From contig NZ_CP089518.1 of the NCBI RefSeq assembly GCF_025917685.1, positions 466,001 through 530,000 of the forward strand: a stretch of 64,000 nt of DNA. The letters run 5' to 3'. Made by a program: the position numbers and the translations under genes. Below, one piece after another: positions 17,958 to 26,398 of this stretch (its first letter is position 1; the number at the start of each line of letters is the position of its first letter). Source of the DNA: Bacillus cereus (GTDB taxonomy: Bacteria > Bacillota > Bacilli > Bacillales > Bacillaceae_G). Under the pieces are notes generated by a model. That model was not told the DNA's origin, did no database searches, and saw only the letters and a program-made list of their open reading frames with translations.

Positions 17958-19361
17958 TCATATGTGTAAATGCAATTTTTTAATTCGATATTGTAAGTTT
18001 TGCCTACTTAATCCTAAAAACTTTGCAGCTTGTGAGATATTACCATGATTCTCTTTAAGGATTTGATTGATGTAGTTCTTTTCCATTTCTTCTATTGTGC
18101 GCTTTAAAGTTTTAGGTGTATCAGCAGTCTGACTAGTTAGGGAAGGTTGTATATGGAATTCTTTTTTTATTCGTTCGCGAAAGCGAGTGGGAAGATGAAA
18201 CGCTGTAATGACATTTTCATCTTCTATTAAGTTCATTGAACCTTCTATTATATGTTCCAATTCTCGTACGTTTCCGGGCCAATCGTGTGCATAAAAGAAT
18301 TCTCTTACATGTACATCTATATCCGTTACGCTGAGCCCAAATTGAGTGTTATACTTTTCGATAAAGTGCTGAATAAGAGCTGAAATATCTTCTTTTCTTT
18401 CACGTAAAGGTGGAAGACATAAAGTAACGACGCTTAATCGATAATATAAGTCTTCCCTTAAGCGATTGTGCGTAATAGCTTCAAGAGGATCTTCATTAAT
18501 AGTTGCTATAATACGAACATCAATTTCTTTTTCTTGTGTGCCTCCGATTCTTCTTATTGTTTTTTCTTGTATAGCTCGTAATAACTTCGCTTGAAGTGCT
18601 GGACTTAATGAATTGATCTCATCTAATAATAAAGTTCCTCCGTTTGCTTCTTCAAATAAACCAGCTTTATCGATAGCTCCTGTAAAAGCACCTCGGTTCG
18701 TACCAAATAATAAGCTTTCCATGAGTGTATCAGGTATAGCGGCACAGTTTTGTGAAATAAATGGTTTTGTTGAACGCTGACTTTCATTATGGATACTTTG
18801 TGCAAATAGTTCTTTACCGGTCCCTGTTTCTCCTACGAGAAGTATGGATGAGGAGGTACGAATTACCCTCTTTGCTTCTGTAATGACCGATTGAATAGCA
18901 CTAGAATCACCGATTATGTGATCAAAGGTAAACTTAGTATTTTGTTTTCGAGAAAGGCTCGTTTTCATTGTTTGCTTTAAATAGCTTATCTCTTTGGAAA
19001 TTTCAATAGCACCTTTAATTTTTCCATTTTCTATTATAGGAAAAGTATCATTAATCGTCGTAATTTCTTGCCCTTTATTGTTAAAATACGTTTGTTTTAT
19101 ATTTTTGTTTGTTTTTCCAAGCTTTAATGCCTCTATAAGAGTACTACTTTTATTTTCTTCAAATGCAAATACTTCTAAAGGATTTTTATATAGCACATCT
19201 AAGCGGTCCATTGATTCAATTTCCATCATTTTGCGGTTATAGATAATCGTTTTACTTTCCTCATTAATAATATGAATCCCAATATCTAGTTCATTGAGTA
19301 AAGTTTCGTATAGCATATTCATTTCAATAATCTTTTTAAAATTGATTTCTTCTGTATACAT
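17958..19361 (-). CDS. Sigma-54-dependent activator, RocR-like
   Basis: A 467-residue enhancer-binding protein. An N-terminal PAS-like sensor (about 15-125) precedes the AAA+ domain with Walker A GETGTGKE (177-184), the sigma-54 contact loop GAFTGA (224-229) and Walker B LLLDEI (about 244-249). A Fis-type HTH closes the protein (GNISQAAKFLGLSRQNLQYRIKKLHL). The architecture is that of RocR, the arginine/ornithine catabolism activator. It is divergent from a sigma-54 promoter and a permease operon, which it most likely controls. The inducer is inferred from the neighbours only. Confidence 0.88.
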   Translation of the reverse strand: MYTEEINFKKIIEMNMLYETLLNELDIGIHIINEESKTIIYNRKMMEIESMDRLDVLYKNPLEVFAFEENKSSTLIEALKLGKTNKNIKQTYFNNKGQEITTINDTFPIIENGKIKGAIEISKEISYLKQTMKTSLSRKQNTKFTFDHIIGDSSAIQSVITEAKRVIRTSSSILLVGETGTGKELFAQSIHNESQRSTKPFISQNCAAIPDTLMESLLFGTNRGAFTGAIDKAGLFEEANGGTLLLDEINSLSPALQAKLLRAIQEKTIRRIGGTQEKEIDVRIIATINEDPLEAITHNRLREDLYYRLSVVTLCLPPLRERKEDISALIQHFIEKYNTQFGLSVTDIDVHVREFFYAHDWPGNVRELEHIIEGSMNLIEDENVITAFHLPTRFRERIKKEFHIQPSLTSQTADTPKTLKRTIEEMEKNYINQILKENHGNISQAAKFLGLSRQNLQYRIKKLHLHI

Positions 19362-19431
19362 GTATTATCTTCTCCTCGTTATACCCTATGAAGACTGACT
19401 TTTTATAATTTTATTAAAATTCTTATAAAAT

Positions 19432-19489
19432 CGCAAAAATTTTTTGCTATTTTCCCTTAAAACTTTTCAAATGATAGAAAAATTTTGCG
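19432..19489 (+). promoter_or_regulatory. Candidate upstream activating sequences for the RocR-like regulator
   Basis: Two A/T-rich near-palindromes, CGCAAAAATTTTTTGC (19432-19447) and TAGAAAAATTTTGCG (19475-19489), lie 95-125 bp upstream of the sigma-54 promoter. Spacing of about 43 bp centre to centre, four helical turns, and the CAAAA/TTTTG dyad are what one expects of a RocR-type enhancer pair. Confidence 0.5.
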
Positions 19490-19541
19490 GTTATGCAGAT
19501 TTTTTTCGTAAGAAATCCTAATTTTACATAGGTGTTGAGGT

Positions 19542-19557
19542 TGGTACGTATTTTGCA
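19542..19557 (+). promoter_or_regulatory. Sigma-54 (-24/-12) promoter
   Basis: TGGTACGTATTTTGCA matches the sigma-54 consensus TGGCACG-N4-TTGCW with a single mismatch, and the GG and GC dinucleotides have the required spacing. It is 105 bp upstream of the lipoyl-fold gene and faces it. The GAFTGA-bearing regulator gene is transcribed away from it, so the assignment is well supported. Confidence 0.85.
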
Positions 19558-19662
19558 TGAATAGTAGTTGAAATCTTTAAATTGAAGGAGTGGGTGGATT
19601 AGAATTTTTCATAGGGTATACGACATTTCAGTGCAAATTAATTAAGAGGAGGAATTTATAAA

Positions 19663-19917
19663 GTGAAGACGGTTATAGAAGGCGTGTATAGTCCTTGTTA
19701 CGGGAAAGTAGAGAAATTATTTGTTACTGAAAGTTCTTACGTATATGAGTGGGAGAAATTAGCGTTAATTGAAACAAAAGATAAGCAGCAAGTGGAAATT
19801 AAAGTGGGAATCAGTGGTTATATTGAATCATTAGAAGTGGTAGAAGGAGAAGCTATCGCTGATCAAAAACTATTAATAACAGTGAGGGATGATCTATTAA
19901 TAACAGGAAGTGATTAA
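19663..19917 (+). CDS. Lipoyl/biotinyl-fold mini-protein
   Basis: An 84-residue single-hybrid-motif protein: GVYSPCYGKVEKLFVTESSYVYEWEKLALIETKDKQQVEIKVGISGYIESLEVVEGEAIADQKLLITV. The two half-barrel repeats and the GY/GE turns fit a biotinyl/lipoyl domain. The expected hairpin has ETKDKQQ instead of the biotin motif AMKM or the lipoyl motif ETDKA, so modification is uncertain. The start is GTG with GAGGAGG upstream. It is the first gene after the sigma-54 promoter, before the permease. I do not know its function. Confidence 0.72.
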   Translation: MKTVIEGVYSPCYGKVEKLFVTESSYVYEWEKLALIETKDKQQVEIKVGISGYIESLEVVEGEAIADQKLLITVRDDLLITGSD

Positions 19918-20022
19918 TAGAAGTAATATGTATTTTGCACTTTTTAATAATTATTTTTACTATGAAGAATCTTAAAAGCGCTTACATTAAATGGGTTTGC
20001 AAAGTGAAAAGGGGGGAGTTAT

Positions 20023-21462
20023 ATGATGGATCAAAACCAAGGATTAAAAAGGGAATTGAAAAGTCGGCACATATTTATGATTGCACTCGGGGGAGTTATT
20101 GGTACAGGACTTTTTTTAGGATCGGGTTATACAATTCATGAAGCTGGACCTGGAGGAGCAATTGTAGCGTATCTTGTTGGTGGGTTTGTTATGTATTTAA
20201 CGATGCTCTGTCTAGGAGAGTTAACGGTTGCGATGCCTGATGCAGGATCTTATCAAACATATGCTACAAAGCACATTTCTCCTGCAGCAGGTTATGTAGT
20301 CGGATGGATGTCGTGGCTAAACTGGTCCGCTACGATAGGTATTGAATTAATTGCAGTTAGTATTTTGATGAAACGATGGTTTCCTGATGTACCGTCATGG
20401 ATTTGGTGTGTAGTGTTTGCAGTGTTGCTCTTTGGTATTAATGCGTTATCTTCAAGAAGTTTTGCGGAAGTTGAATTCTGGTTTGCAAGTATTAAAGTAA
20501 TTACAATCATTGCATTTATTATTTTGGGCGGGGCAGCAATGTTTGGTTTTCTAGATATGAAAGGAAATGAACCAGCACCGATGTTTTCTAGCTTTACTGA
20601 TTATGGTGGATTGTTCCCAAATGGATTATCAGCAATTTTAATTACGATGATTGCAGTTAACTTTTCCTTCCAAGGAACAGAACTAGTTGGTATTGCAGCT
20701 GGTGAGAGTGAAAATCCAGAGAAAACGATCCCGAAGGCAATTAATAATACGGTTTGGCGCATACTTGTTTTCTTTGTACTATCTATTTTTATTCTTGCGG
20801 GACTATTTCCTTGGCAGCAAGCAGGCGTGATAGAAAGTCCATTCGTAGTTGTATTTGATAAAATTGGTATTCCTTATGCGGCTGATATTATAAATTTCGT
20901 TATTATTACAGCGGTACTATCAGTTGCGAATTCAGGATTATATGCAACTTCCCGTATGCTATGGTCGATGTCTAAGCAAGGAATGATTAGCCCGATTTTT
21001 AGTAAGTTATCTAAAAACGGTGTTCCTATTTATGCATTGATTGTAAGCACGATTGTAGGGTGTCTCTCATTACTATCAGGTATTTATGCGGAAGATACAG
21101 TTTATTTATGGCTTCTTTCAATTGCAGGGTTCGGAGCGATATTAGTTTGGGCATCAATCGCTCTATCTAATCTATTAGCTAGAAGGACATACGTGAAGCA
21201 AGGTGGGGATATTAAAGACTTGAAATTTAAAACGCCATTGTATCCATTCGTACCACTGCTTGCTTTAGTATTAAATTTAACAGTAATTGTAGCTATGGCT
21301 TTTATTCCAGAACAAAGAATGGCATTGTATTGTGGTATTCCATTTATGATAGTTTGTTTACTGTTTTATCGTGCTACCAAAAATAAAAGAAGTAAAGTAG
21401 AACTTATTGAAAAGACAAATACAACCGAATTAGAAAGTTTATCCCGCATTAACGGGCAGTAA
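20023..21462 (+). CDS. Amino acid permease (APC family, RocE/GabP-like)
   Basis: A 479-residue transporter with twelve helices. The N-terminal signature LKSRHIFMIALGGVIGTGLFLGSG and the FQGTELVGIAAGESENPEKTIPKAI block are those of AAT-type permeases (RocE, GabP, LysP, MmuP). The start is ATG ATG after AAAAGGGGGGAG. It follows the lipoyl-fold gene by 105 bp, so it is probably read from the sigma-54 promoter. Its last seven or eight residues (LSRINGQ region) and stop codon are encoded by the left end of a bcr1 repeat, so the native C-terminus has been replaced. Arginine or ornithine as substrate is inference. Confidence 0.87.
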   Translation: MMDQNQGLKRELKSRHIFMIALGGVIGTGLFLGSGYTIHEAGPGGAIVAYLVGGFVMYLTMLCLGELTVAMPDAGSYQTYATKHISPAAGYVVGWMSWLNWSATIGIELIAVSILMKRWFPDVPSWIWCVVFAVLLFGINALSSRSFAEVEFWFASIKVITIIAFIILGGAAMFGFLDMKGNEPAPMFSSFTDYGGLFPNGLSAILITMIAVNFSFQGTELVGIAAGESENPEKTIPKAINNTVWRILVFFVLSIFILAGLFPWQQAGVIESPFVVVFDKIGIPYAADIINFVIITAVLSVANSGLYATSRMLWSMSKQGMISPIFSKLSKNGVPIYALIVSTIVGCLSLLSGIYAEDTVYLWLLSIAGFGAILVWASIALSNLLARRTYVKQGGDIKDLKFKTPLYPFVPLLALVLNLTVIVAMAFIPEQRMALYCGIPFMIVCLLFYRATKNKRSKVELIEKTNTTELESLSRINGQ

Positions 21463-21591
21463 AACTCCCACCTCAAAATTCGGCTGGAGCAAAGAAGTTA
21501 GGTGGGAGTCGGGCTGCCCGTAAACGCCCGATTGGTGAGGAATGATAATTAGTGGGGATGAACACCCCCACTAATTATAGTTTCACTTTAT
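21438..21591 (+). repeat. bcr1 repeat, full-length form (copy C)
   Basis: 154 bp with TTTAT at both ends (21438-21442 and 21587-21591), the size I recall for bcr1. It has two foldback parts: a central arm in which ACTCCCACCT pairs with AGGTGGGAGT, enclosed by GGGCAG/CTGCCC, and a right arm around AGTGGGG...CCCCCACT. The left 25 bp are the last codons and the stop of the permease gene. A terminator follows at once. Confidence 0.8.
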
Positions 21592-21606
21592 AATATTGAT
21601 TGATTT

Positions 21607-21640
21607 GGAGACTGTAAGATTGTAAACAGTCTCTTTTTTT
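21607..21640 (+). terminator. Terminator between permease/bcr1 and deacylase
   Basis: GGAGACTGT / ACAGTCTC stem with a ten-base loop, then TTTTTTT. Confidence 0.8.
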
Positions 21641-21688
21641 GTGAAAATAAAGCTGGAAACATACTACGTATGCAAAGGGGAATTAGCA

Positions 21689-22963
21689 ATGAATCAAGAA
21701 GTTTCACAGCTATTAGAACAGATTGATTTACGAAAAGAGGAGCTACTAGAACTCACAAAAACTTTAATTCGTTTTGAAACACCAGCACCGCCGGCGAGAA
21801 ATACAAATGAGGCGCAAGAATTTGTTGCAGAGTTTCTAAAAAAACGAAATTTCAGTATTGATAAATGGGATGTATATCCAAATGATCCGAATGTTGTTGG
21901 GGTAAAAAAAGGGACGGAAAGTGAGTTGTATAAAAGTCTTATTATTAATGGCCATATGGATGTAGCTGAAGTATCGGTAGATGAGGCGTGGGAAACAAAT
22001 CCGTTTGAGCCATTTATAAAAGATGGTTGGTTAGTTGGGAGAGGCGCGGCAGATATGAAAGGTGGACTAGCTGGAGCCTTATTTGCAATTCAGCTTTTAG
22101 AAGAAGCGGGAATTGAATTGCCAGGTGACTTAATGTTTCAATCGGTAATTGGAGAAGAAGTGGGAGAAGCAGGAACACTTCAATGTTGTAAGCGTGGTTA
22201 TGATGCTGATTTTGCAGTAGTAGTTGATACAAGTAATTTACATATGCAAGGGCAGGGTGGCGTAATTACTGGATGGATTACAGTGAAAAGCCCGCAAACG
22301 TTTCATGATGCAACACGTAGACAAATGATTCATGCTGGAGGCCGTTTATTCGGGGCGAGTGCTATTGAGAAAATGATGAAAATTGTTCAAAGCTTACAGG
22401 AGTTAGAGCGTCATTGGGCAGTCATGAAAACGTATGAAGGGTATCCATCAGGGACGACAACAATTAATCCAGCTGTCATTGAAGGAGGGCGTCATGCGGC
22501 ATTTATTGCGGATGAGTGCCGGTTATGGATAACGGTTCACTTTTATCCAAATGAAACGCATGAACAAATAATAAAAGAAATAGAAGAGTATTTAGGAAAA
22601 GTGGCAGCAGCAGATCCATGGTTAAGCGAGAACCCACTACAATTTAAGTGGGGCGGAGAATCAATGATTGTTGATCGAGGTGAGATTTTCCCCTCTTTAG
22701 AAGTAGATAGTAATCATCCGGCTATTCAGAAACTAAGTTCCACACATGAATCTATATTACAGAAAGTTGCAACTTTAGATATGTCTGCTACAGTAACGGA
22801 TGGCGGATGGTTTAGTGAGTTTAATATTCCAGCTATTATTTACGGACCAGGCACATTAGAAGAAGCTCATTCAATAAATGAGAAAGTTGAAGTTGAGCAG
22901 TTAGTTGAGTTTACAAAAGTAATTACTGCTTTTATATATGAATGGTGTCATATGAATAAATAA
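21689..22963 (+). CDS. M20-family deacylase (ArgE/DapE type)
   Basis: A 424-residue zinc amidohydrolase. Metal and catalytic motifs are NGHMDVAEV, GRGAADMKGG and the general base in IGEEVGEAGT; a dimerisation lid lies between about 195 and 320. Annotations for such proteins are acetylornithine deacetylase or succinyl-diaminopimelate desuccinylase. The ATG at 21689 follows AAAGGGG; a longer GTG-started frame has no ribosome site. It lies downstream of the permease but behind a terminator, so it may have its own promoter or depend on read-through. The context suggests hydrolysis of an N-acyl amino acid taken up by the permease. Confidence 0.87.
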   Translation: MNQEVSQLLEQIDLRKEELLELTKTLIRFETPAPPARNTNEAQEFVAEFLKKRNFSIDKWDVYPNDPNVVGVKKGTESELYKSLIINGHMDVAEVSVDEAWETNPFEPFIKDGWLVGRGAADMKGGLAGALFAIQLLEEAGIELPGDLMFQSVIGEEVGEAGTLQCCKRGYDADFAVVVDTSNLHMQGQGGVITGWITVKSPQTFHDATRRQMIHAGGRLFGASAIEKMMKIVQSLQELERHWAVMKTYEGYPSGTTTINPAVIEGGRHAAFIADECRLWITVHFYPNETHEQIIKEIEEYLGKVAAADPWLSENPLQFKWGGESMIVDRGEIFPSLEVDSNHPAIQKLSSTHESILQKVATLDMSATVTDGGWFSEFNIPAIIYGPGTLEEAHSINEKVEVEQLVEFTKVITAFIYEWCHMNK

Positions 22964-23071
22964 GAAAATAGTTTGATTTTTGAATTGTGCGAGTAAGTAT
23001 GCTTGTACGATTTTTTTGTAACTATTTCAGAGGCGGATAAATTCAATATCTGAAATAGCTTGTTATGCTTT

Positions 23072-23725
23072 CTATGTTTTTCGTTTTATTTCAATTAATT
23101 TTTCCTTAGCTAATTCAACGGCAATTGCATCATCTAAATAGCCGATTGGAAAAAGATAATCAGGGATAATGTCTGTTGATAAAATGAAATATAGTAAGGC
23201 ACCCCCAAGAATCGCACGCTCTTCGGTTGAAATGGTTTCTGTACAAAATTGTTGATACATATCTGTTAATTGTTCAATAAAAGGACCAGCGCTATCAATT
23301 TGTTCTAATTTACTTGCGAAACTTTCGTGAATACGTTTTTCACCTTCTGTTGTTTGAGCATAGCGTTCATAGTTTTCAAGTTCTTGTTTTACGCGCGTTG
23401 TTGTGTAGTCGAAATCAAATAAGTTAGAGGATTGCAGAGTTTGCTGAATTGTATCAAGAGATGTGTACATATCCGTCTTTTCTTTATTTATGTGAGGAGA
23501 ATCAGGATACATCGCATCAAATAACAATTGTGGTGGAACTTGTAGACATTCTGCAAATTTTTGTAGATGTTTTTGTTTTGGCGGTTGTTTGCCATTCATA
23601 ATTCTTGAGATTGTTGCGGGATCAATATTTGTAAGCATTCCTAATTGGCGCATGGATAAAGCACGTTCTTTTAAAAGCTTTTTTATTAATGTACTAAGCC
23701 GCTCATTCGAATTTTCTTTAGGCAT
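23072..23725 (-). CDS. XRE-type HTH regulator with DUF1232 (YkvA) domain
   Basis: A 217-residue two-domain protein. Residues about 8-75 form a Cro/C1-type helix-turn-helix (LSMRQLGMLTNIDPATISRIMNGKQPPKQKHLQKFAECLQVP). The C-terminus (about 165-205) carries the DUF1232 signature LYFILSTDIIPDYLFPIGYLDDAIAV, a short membrane-associating motif. The ATG follows AAAGGAGTG. It is divergent from a YtaF-like membrane gene across a 130-bp gap containing a perfect 13-bp inverted repeat, so mutual regulation is plausible. A weak inverted repeat lies downstream. Confidence 0.82.
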   Translation of the reverse strand: MPKENSNERLSTLIKKLLKERALSMRQLGMLTNIDPATISRIMNGKQPPKQKHLQKFAECLQVPPQLLFDAMYPDSPHINKEKTDMYTSLDTIQQTLQSSNLFDFDYTTTRVKQELENYERYAQTTEGEKRIHESFASKLEQIDSAGPFIEQLTDMYQQFCTETISTEERAILGGALLYFILSTDIIPDYLFPIGYLDDAIAVELAKEKLIEIKRKT

Positions 23726-23754
23726 AGTGAAGGCACTCCTTTTTTATTGTTGAA

Positions 23755-23824
23755 AAAATGTTGAGCATTTATTACAAGTATATGAAACAGACAGGCACAG
23801 TTGCTCAACATTTTCATAATATGC
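23755..23824. promoter_or_regulatory. 13-bp inverted repeat between divergent genes
   Basis: AAAATGTTGAGCA (23755-23767) and TGCTCAACATTTT (23812-23824) are exact inverted copies 44 bp apart in the HTH/ytaF-like divergent gap. They could be a two-site operator for the HTH protein, or a stem-loop in either transcript's leader. Confidence 0.45.
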
Positions 23825-23855
23825 ATTGAAAAGTAAGAAAAAGGGGTGACTGTTT

Positions 23856-24467
23856 ATGAGTACGGCAGGTCTATTTTCAATTTTTTTAATCGGAATTGCT
23901 TCTAATTTAGATAATGCAGGTGTTGGGATTGCATATGGCATTCGTAAAATTCGAATTTCGTGGTTTAATAATTTTATCATTGCATTTTTTGGATTTTTAT
24001 TTACTTTATTAGCTGGATTTTTTGGGAATTGGATCGCATTATTTATTTCAGAGTCTACGGCAAATTTGATTGGGGCAATTGTTTTAGGAATAATTGGAGT
24101 GTTTATTTTATGCCAGCCTTTTTTGAGTAAAAAAGAAACCATAGAATCTAAAGATGGTAGTGTACTTATGGGGATCTTACGTGATCCAGAAAAAGCAGAT
24201 TTTGATGGATCTAAAACAATTAGTTTTTCTGAAGCTATCATTTTAGGGGTGGCATTATCTATTAATAATATTGCAGGTGGATTTGATGCTGGAGTAACAA
24301 ATTTAAATCTTTGGCTTACAGCATGTATTTCTGGGGCGTTTAGTTTTATTTGTATTAGTGGTTTTGCGTATGTAGGAAAACGATTTTTAGCTGAATACTT
24401 AGGGAAATGGGCTACAGTTATTGCAGGCGTGTTATTAATTCTTATAGGGATAGATCAGTTATTATAA
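23856..24467 (+). CDS. YtaF/MntP-like membrane protein
   Basis: A 203-residue protein with six helices. The paired motifs IGIASNLDNAGVGIAYGIRKI and GVALSINNIAGGFDAGV are the Asp/Asn-containing repeats shared by MntP Mn2+ exporters and the sporulation protein YtaF. The insert DPEKADFDGSKTISFSEA is typical of YtaF. The ATG follows AAAGGGGTGA. Likely a cation exporter or sporulation membrane protein; the choice is not settled by sequence. Confidence 0.82.
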   Translation: MSTAGLFSIFLIGIASNLDNAGVGIAYGIRKIRISWFNNFIIAFFGFLFTLLAGFFGNWIALFISESTANLIGAIVLGIIGVFILCQPFLSKKETIESKDGSVLMGILRDPEKADFDGSKTISFSEAIILGVALSINNIAGGFDAGVTNLNLWLTACISGAFSFICISGFAYVGKRFLAEYLGKWATVIAGVLLILIGIDQLL

Positions 24468-24478
24468 AAAATACAATG

Positions 24479-24506
24479 TTCGAGCATTTCCTCGGAAATA
24501 CTCGAA
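24479..24506 (+). other. Stem-loop after the YtaF-like gene
   Basis: TTCGAG-C-ATTTCC / GGAAAT-A-CTCGAA, thirteen positions with one C-A mismatch, no T-run after it. Possibly a weak terminator or 3'-end stabiliser. Confidence 0.45.
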
Positions 24507-24603
24507 TGAATCGCATATATCGACATCGGATATTTTCTTCTGTAAATGTAAAGTAGATATCGTATAAAAGTGCATTATGTATAAATATTTGTTAATAAAC
24601 ATT

Positions 24604-24629
24604 AAAAGCACCTACATAGGTGCTTTTTT
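24604..24629. terminator. Bidirectional terminator
   Basis: AAAAGCACCTA / TAGGTGCTTTTTT between the YtaF-like gene and the convergent DUF3969-type gene. Confidence 0.85.
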
Positions 24630-24969
24630 AACGTATATCTTCAATTAATTGTTCCGATTCTTCATGCATACTGTACTCACTTAATACTTGGATGCAAAGC
24701 CACTTTAATTCTTCGATAGTATGCTCAAGTTCTTCAGGAAGCACATGATGAATGTCTTCAAGTCCCATTCCGAAATGAATAAGCTCTAGTACTTGATCAT
24801 CGATGTTCCGATCCATTAATAATTCAAGCACCTCTAAATTGAATATGTATCGGTGAGCTTCATCGAGTGAAACAACTTTTAACTTCAAGCTTTCTACAAT
24901 ACTCAATATAAAAAGAAGAATTGTCTTTTCAAGAACAGGTTGTTTTTCCATTTGAAATATCAGTTTCAT
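24628..24969 (-). CDS. DUF3969-type small protein
   Basis: A 113-residue acidic protein, mostly helical (EKTILLFILSIVESLKLKVVSLDEAHRYIFNLEVLELLMDRNIDDQVLELIHFGMGLEDI). The pattern fits what I remember of DUF3969 in Bacillus; the function is unknown. The ATG follows GGAGGTG. It is convergent with the YtaF-like gene across a bidirectional terminator. Confidence 0.65.
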   Translation of the reverse strand: MKLIFQMEKQPVLEKTILLFILSIVESLKLKVVSLDEAHRYIFNLEVLELLMDRNIDDQVLELIHFGMGLEDIHHVLPEELEHTIEELKWLCIQVLSEYSMHEESEQLIEDIR

Positions 24970-25030
24970 CTTTTACACCTCCACATATAGCGTTAGGTTG
25001 TACTATATTATTCAGGAGGGGGGAGCAAAT

Positions 25031-25078
25031 ATGCATAATAAAGCGAAACTTTCATTATTGTTTTTGTTTTGTTATTGA
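25031..25078 (+). CDS. Possible micro-ORF with a very strong ribosome site
   Basis: The frame MHNKAKLSLLFLFCY stops after 15 codons but is preceded by AGGAGGGGGGAG at ideal spacing. If one base is shifted near the end, reading continues as LLMIGETKFFVK before a stop at 25108, giving a signal-peptide-like 27-mer. It may be a frameshifted remnant of a small secreted peptide gene or a leader peptide. No function is assigned. Confidence 0.3.
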   Translation: MHNKAKLSLLFLFCY

Positions 25079-25108
25079 TGATTGGTGAAACTAAATTTTT
25101 CGTGAAAT

Positions 25109-25134
25109 AAAAAATCCTGCTAGTATAGCAGGAT
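25109..25134 (-). terminator. Terminator after glutaminase
   Basis: ATCCTGCTA / TAGCAGGAT stem followed by TTTTTTATTT on the minus strand. Confidence 0.85.
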
Positions 25135-25145
25135 AACTTCCGAAT

Positions 25146-26075
25146 TTAAAATATACTCCAACCTTCTTGGGCAGAAAGTAATTCAAGAATTTTAAAACCA
25201 GCGATACTATTTCCGTTTGCATCTAAAGCGGGTCCGAAAATGCCGATTCCCATTTCGCCTTTTATGCAGCCGAAAATACCGCCCGCTACACCACTTTTTG
25301 CAGGGATTCCAACGCGAATTGCAAATTCACCAGATTCATTATACATCCCGCAAGTAACCATAAATGTTTTACAAATTTTTGTAATATGTTTAGGGATAAT
25401 TTGTTTTTTCTTGTATGGATCGTAGCCGTCCATTGCAAAAATTAAACCAATACGTGCTAAATCGATACAGTTTACTTCAACTGCACATTGACGAGTGTAT
25501 AAATCCATAAGTTCTTCAATGTCACAATCGATAATGCCGTTTTGTTTCATATAGTAACAAAGTGAACGGTTTAAGTAAGCAGTCTCTAATTCTGAATTGG
25601 CAACTTTAGAAGAATAGTTAATTGTAGGATTATCTGTTATTTCACGTACAAAATGAAGAATACGCTCCATTTTTTCTTCGTTATTTTTTCCAGCTAACAT
25701 GCTTGTAATAGCTAGTGCACCTGCATTAATCATTGGATTAAGCGGTTTGGAAGGACTTGTCGTTTCTAACTTAATAATAGAATTAAAAGGGTCACCAGTT
25801 GGCTCCATTCCAACTTTAGAAAATACATATTCTTCACCACGATCTAAAAGGGCAAGTGCAAGTGTAATTACTTTGGAAATACTTTGAAGAGTAAATAGTG
25901 TTTGTGAGTTGCCAGCATGGATATATTCTGTTTCTTTATGGAAAATGGCAATCCCTAGATCATCTGGATTTGCATTTCCTAGTTCGGGGATATAAGTAGC
26001 AAGTTTTCCTTTTTTCGTATATGGTTTTACTTGTTCTAACAACTGTTGTAAGTTGTTTGTTTCAATGCACTGCAT
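25146..26075 (-). CDS. glsA: Glutaminase A
   Basis: A 309-residue serine-dependent glutaminase of the beta-lactamase-like fold, converting glutamine to glutamate and ammonia. The SxxK pair is Ser65/Lys68 in TLQSISKVI; further blocks are [24 protein letters not shown] and [12 protein letters not shown]. The length is normal. The ATG follows ATAGGAGCG. The upstream gap is shared with divergent nagP. Bacillus carries two such enzymes, so a number is not assigned. Confidence 0.93.
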   Translation of the reverse strand: MQCIETNNLQQLLEQVKPYTKKGKLATYIPELGNANPDDLGIAIFHKETEYIHAGNSQTLFTLQSISKVITLALALLDRGEEYVFSKVGMEPTGDPFNSIIKLETTSPSKPLNPMINAGALAITSMLAGKNNEEKMERILHFVREITDNPTINYSSKVANSELETAYLNRSLCYYMKQNGIIDCDIEELMDLYTRQCAVEVNCIDLARIGLIFAMDGYDPYKKKQIIPKHITKICKTFMVTCGMYNESGEFAIRVGIPAKSGVAGGIFGCIKGEMGIGIFGPALDANGNSIAGFKILELLSAQEGWSIF

Positions 26076-26331
26076 AGTACCAACGCTCCTATTTCGAATT
26101 AACTAAGTTTACTTTTCCCGATATGCTCGGAAATAAATAATAACATGAAAAAGTGGAATGATAAAACGAAAGTTATTTGTGTTATAATAAGTTTTTTTGT
26201 CTGTGTATTGTGTAGCTAACAAGGAGAATTTCCCTTTTATATAACAGTTTGGAAATAGAAAACTTATCCATAAAAAGTTCGAAAATAAAAACTACACATC
26301 TATACAACTATATGTTATTATGATTATGTAA

Positions 26332-26347
26332 TAGAAAGCGTTTTCTA
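26332..26347 (+). promoter_or_regulatory. Candidate CcpA (cre) site upstream of nagP
   Basis: TAGAAAGCGTTTTCTA is palindromic and matches the cre core (GAAAGCGTTTTC) with mismatches only at the outer positions. It lies about 50 bp before the nagP start. The remaining glsA-nagP gap (26076-26398) has no gene; CTATACAACTA near 26301 faintly resembles a GntR/NagR half-site. Confidence 0.6.
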
Positions 26348-26398
26348 AAGCGTACTTATAATGATAACGATTTCATAAATTTGATAGGGGGAATTAAA

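Noticed and set aside
20023..21462. Treating the permease as a pseudogene because a repeat overlaps its end
   Set aside because: All twelve helices are intact; only the last few residues of the cytoplasmic tail come from the repeat.
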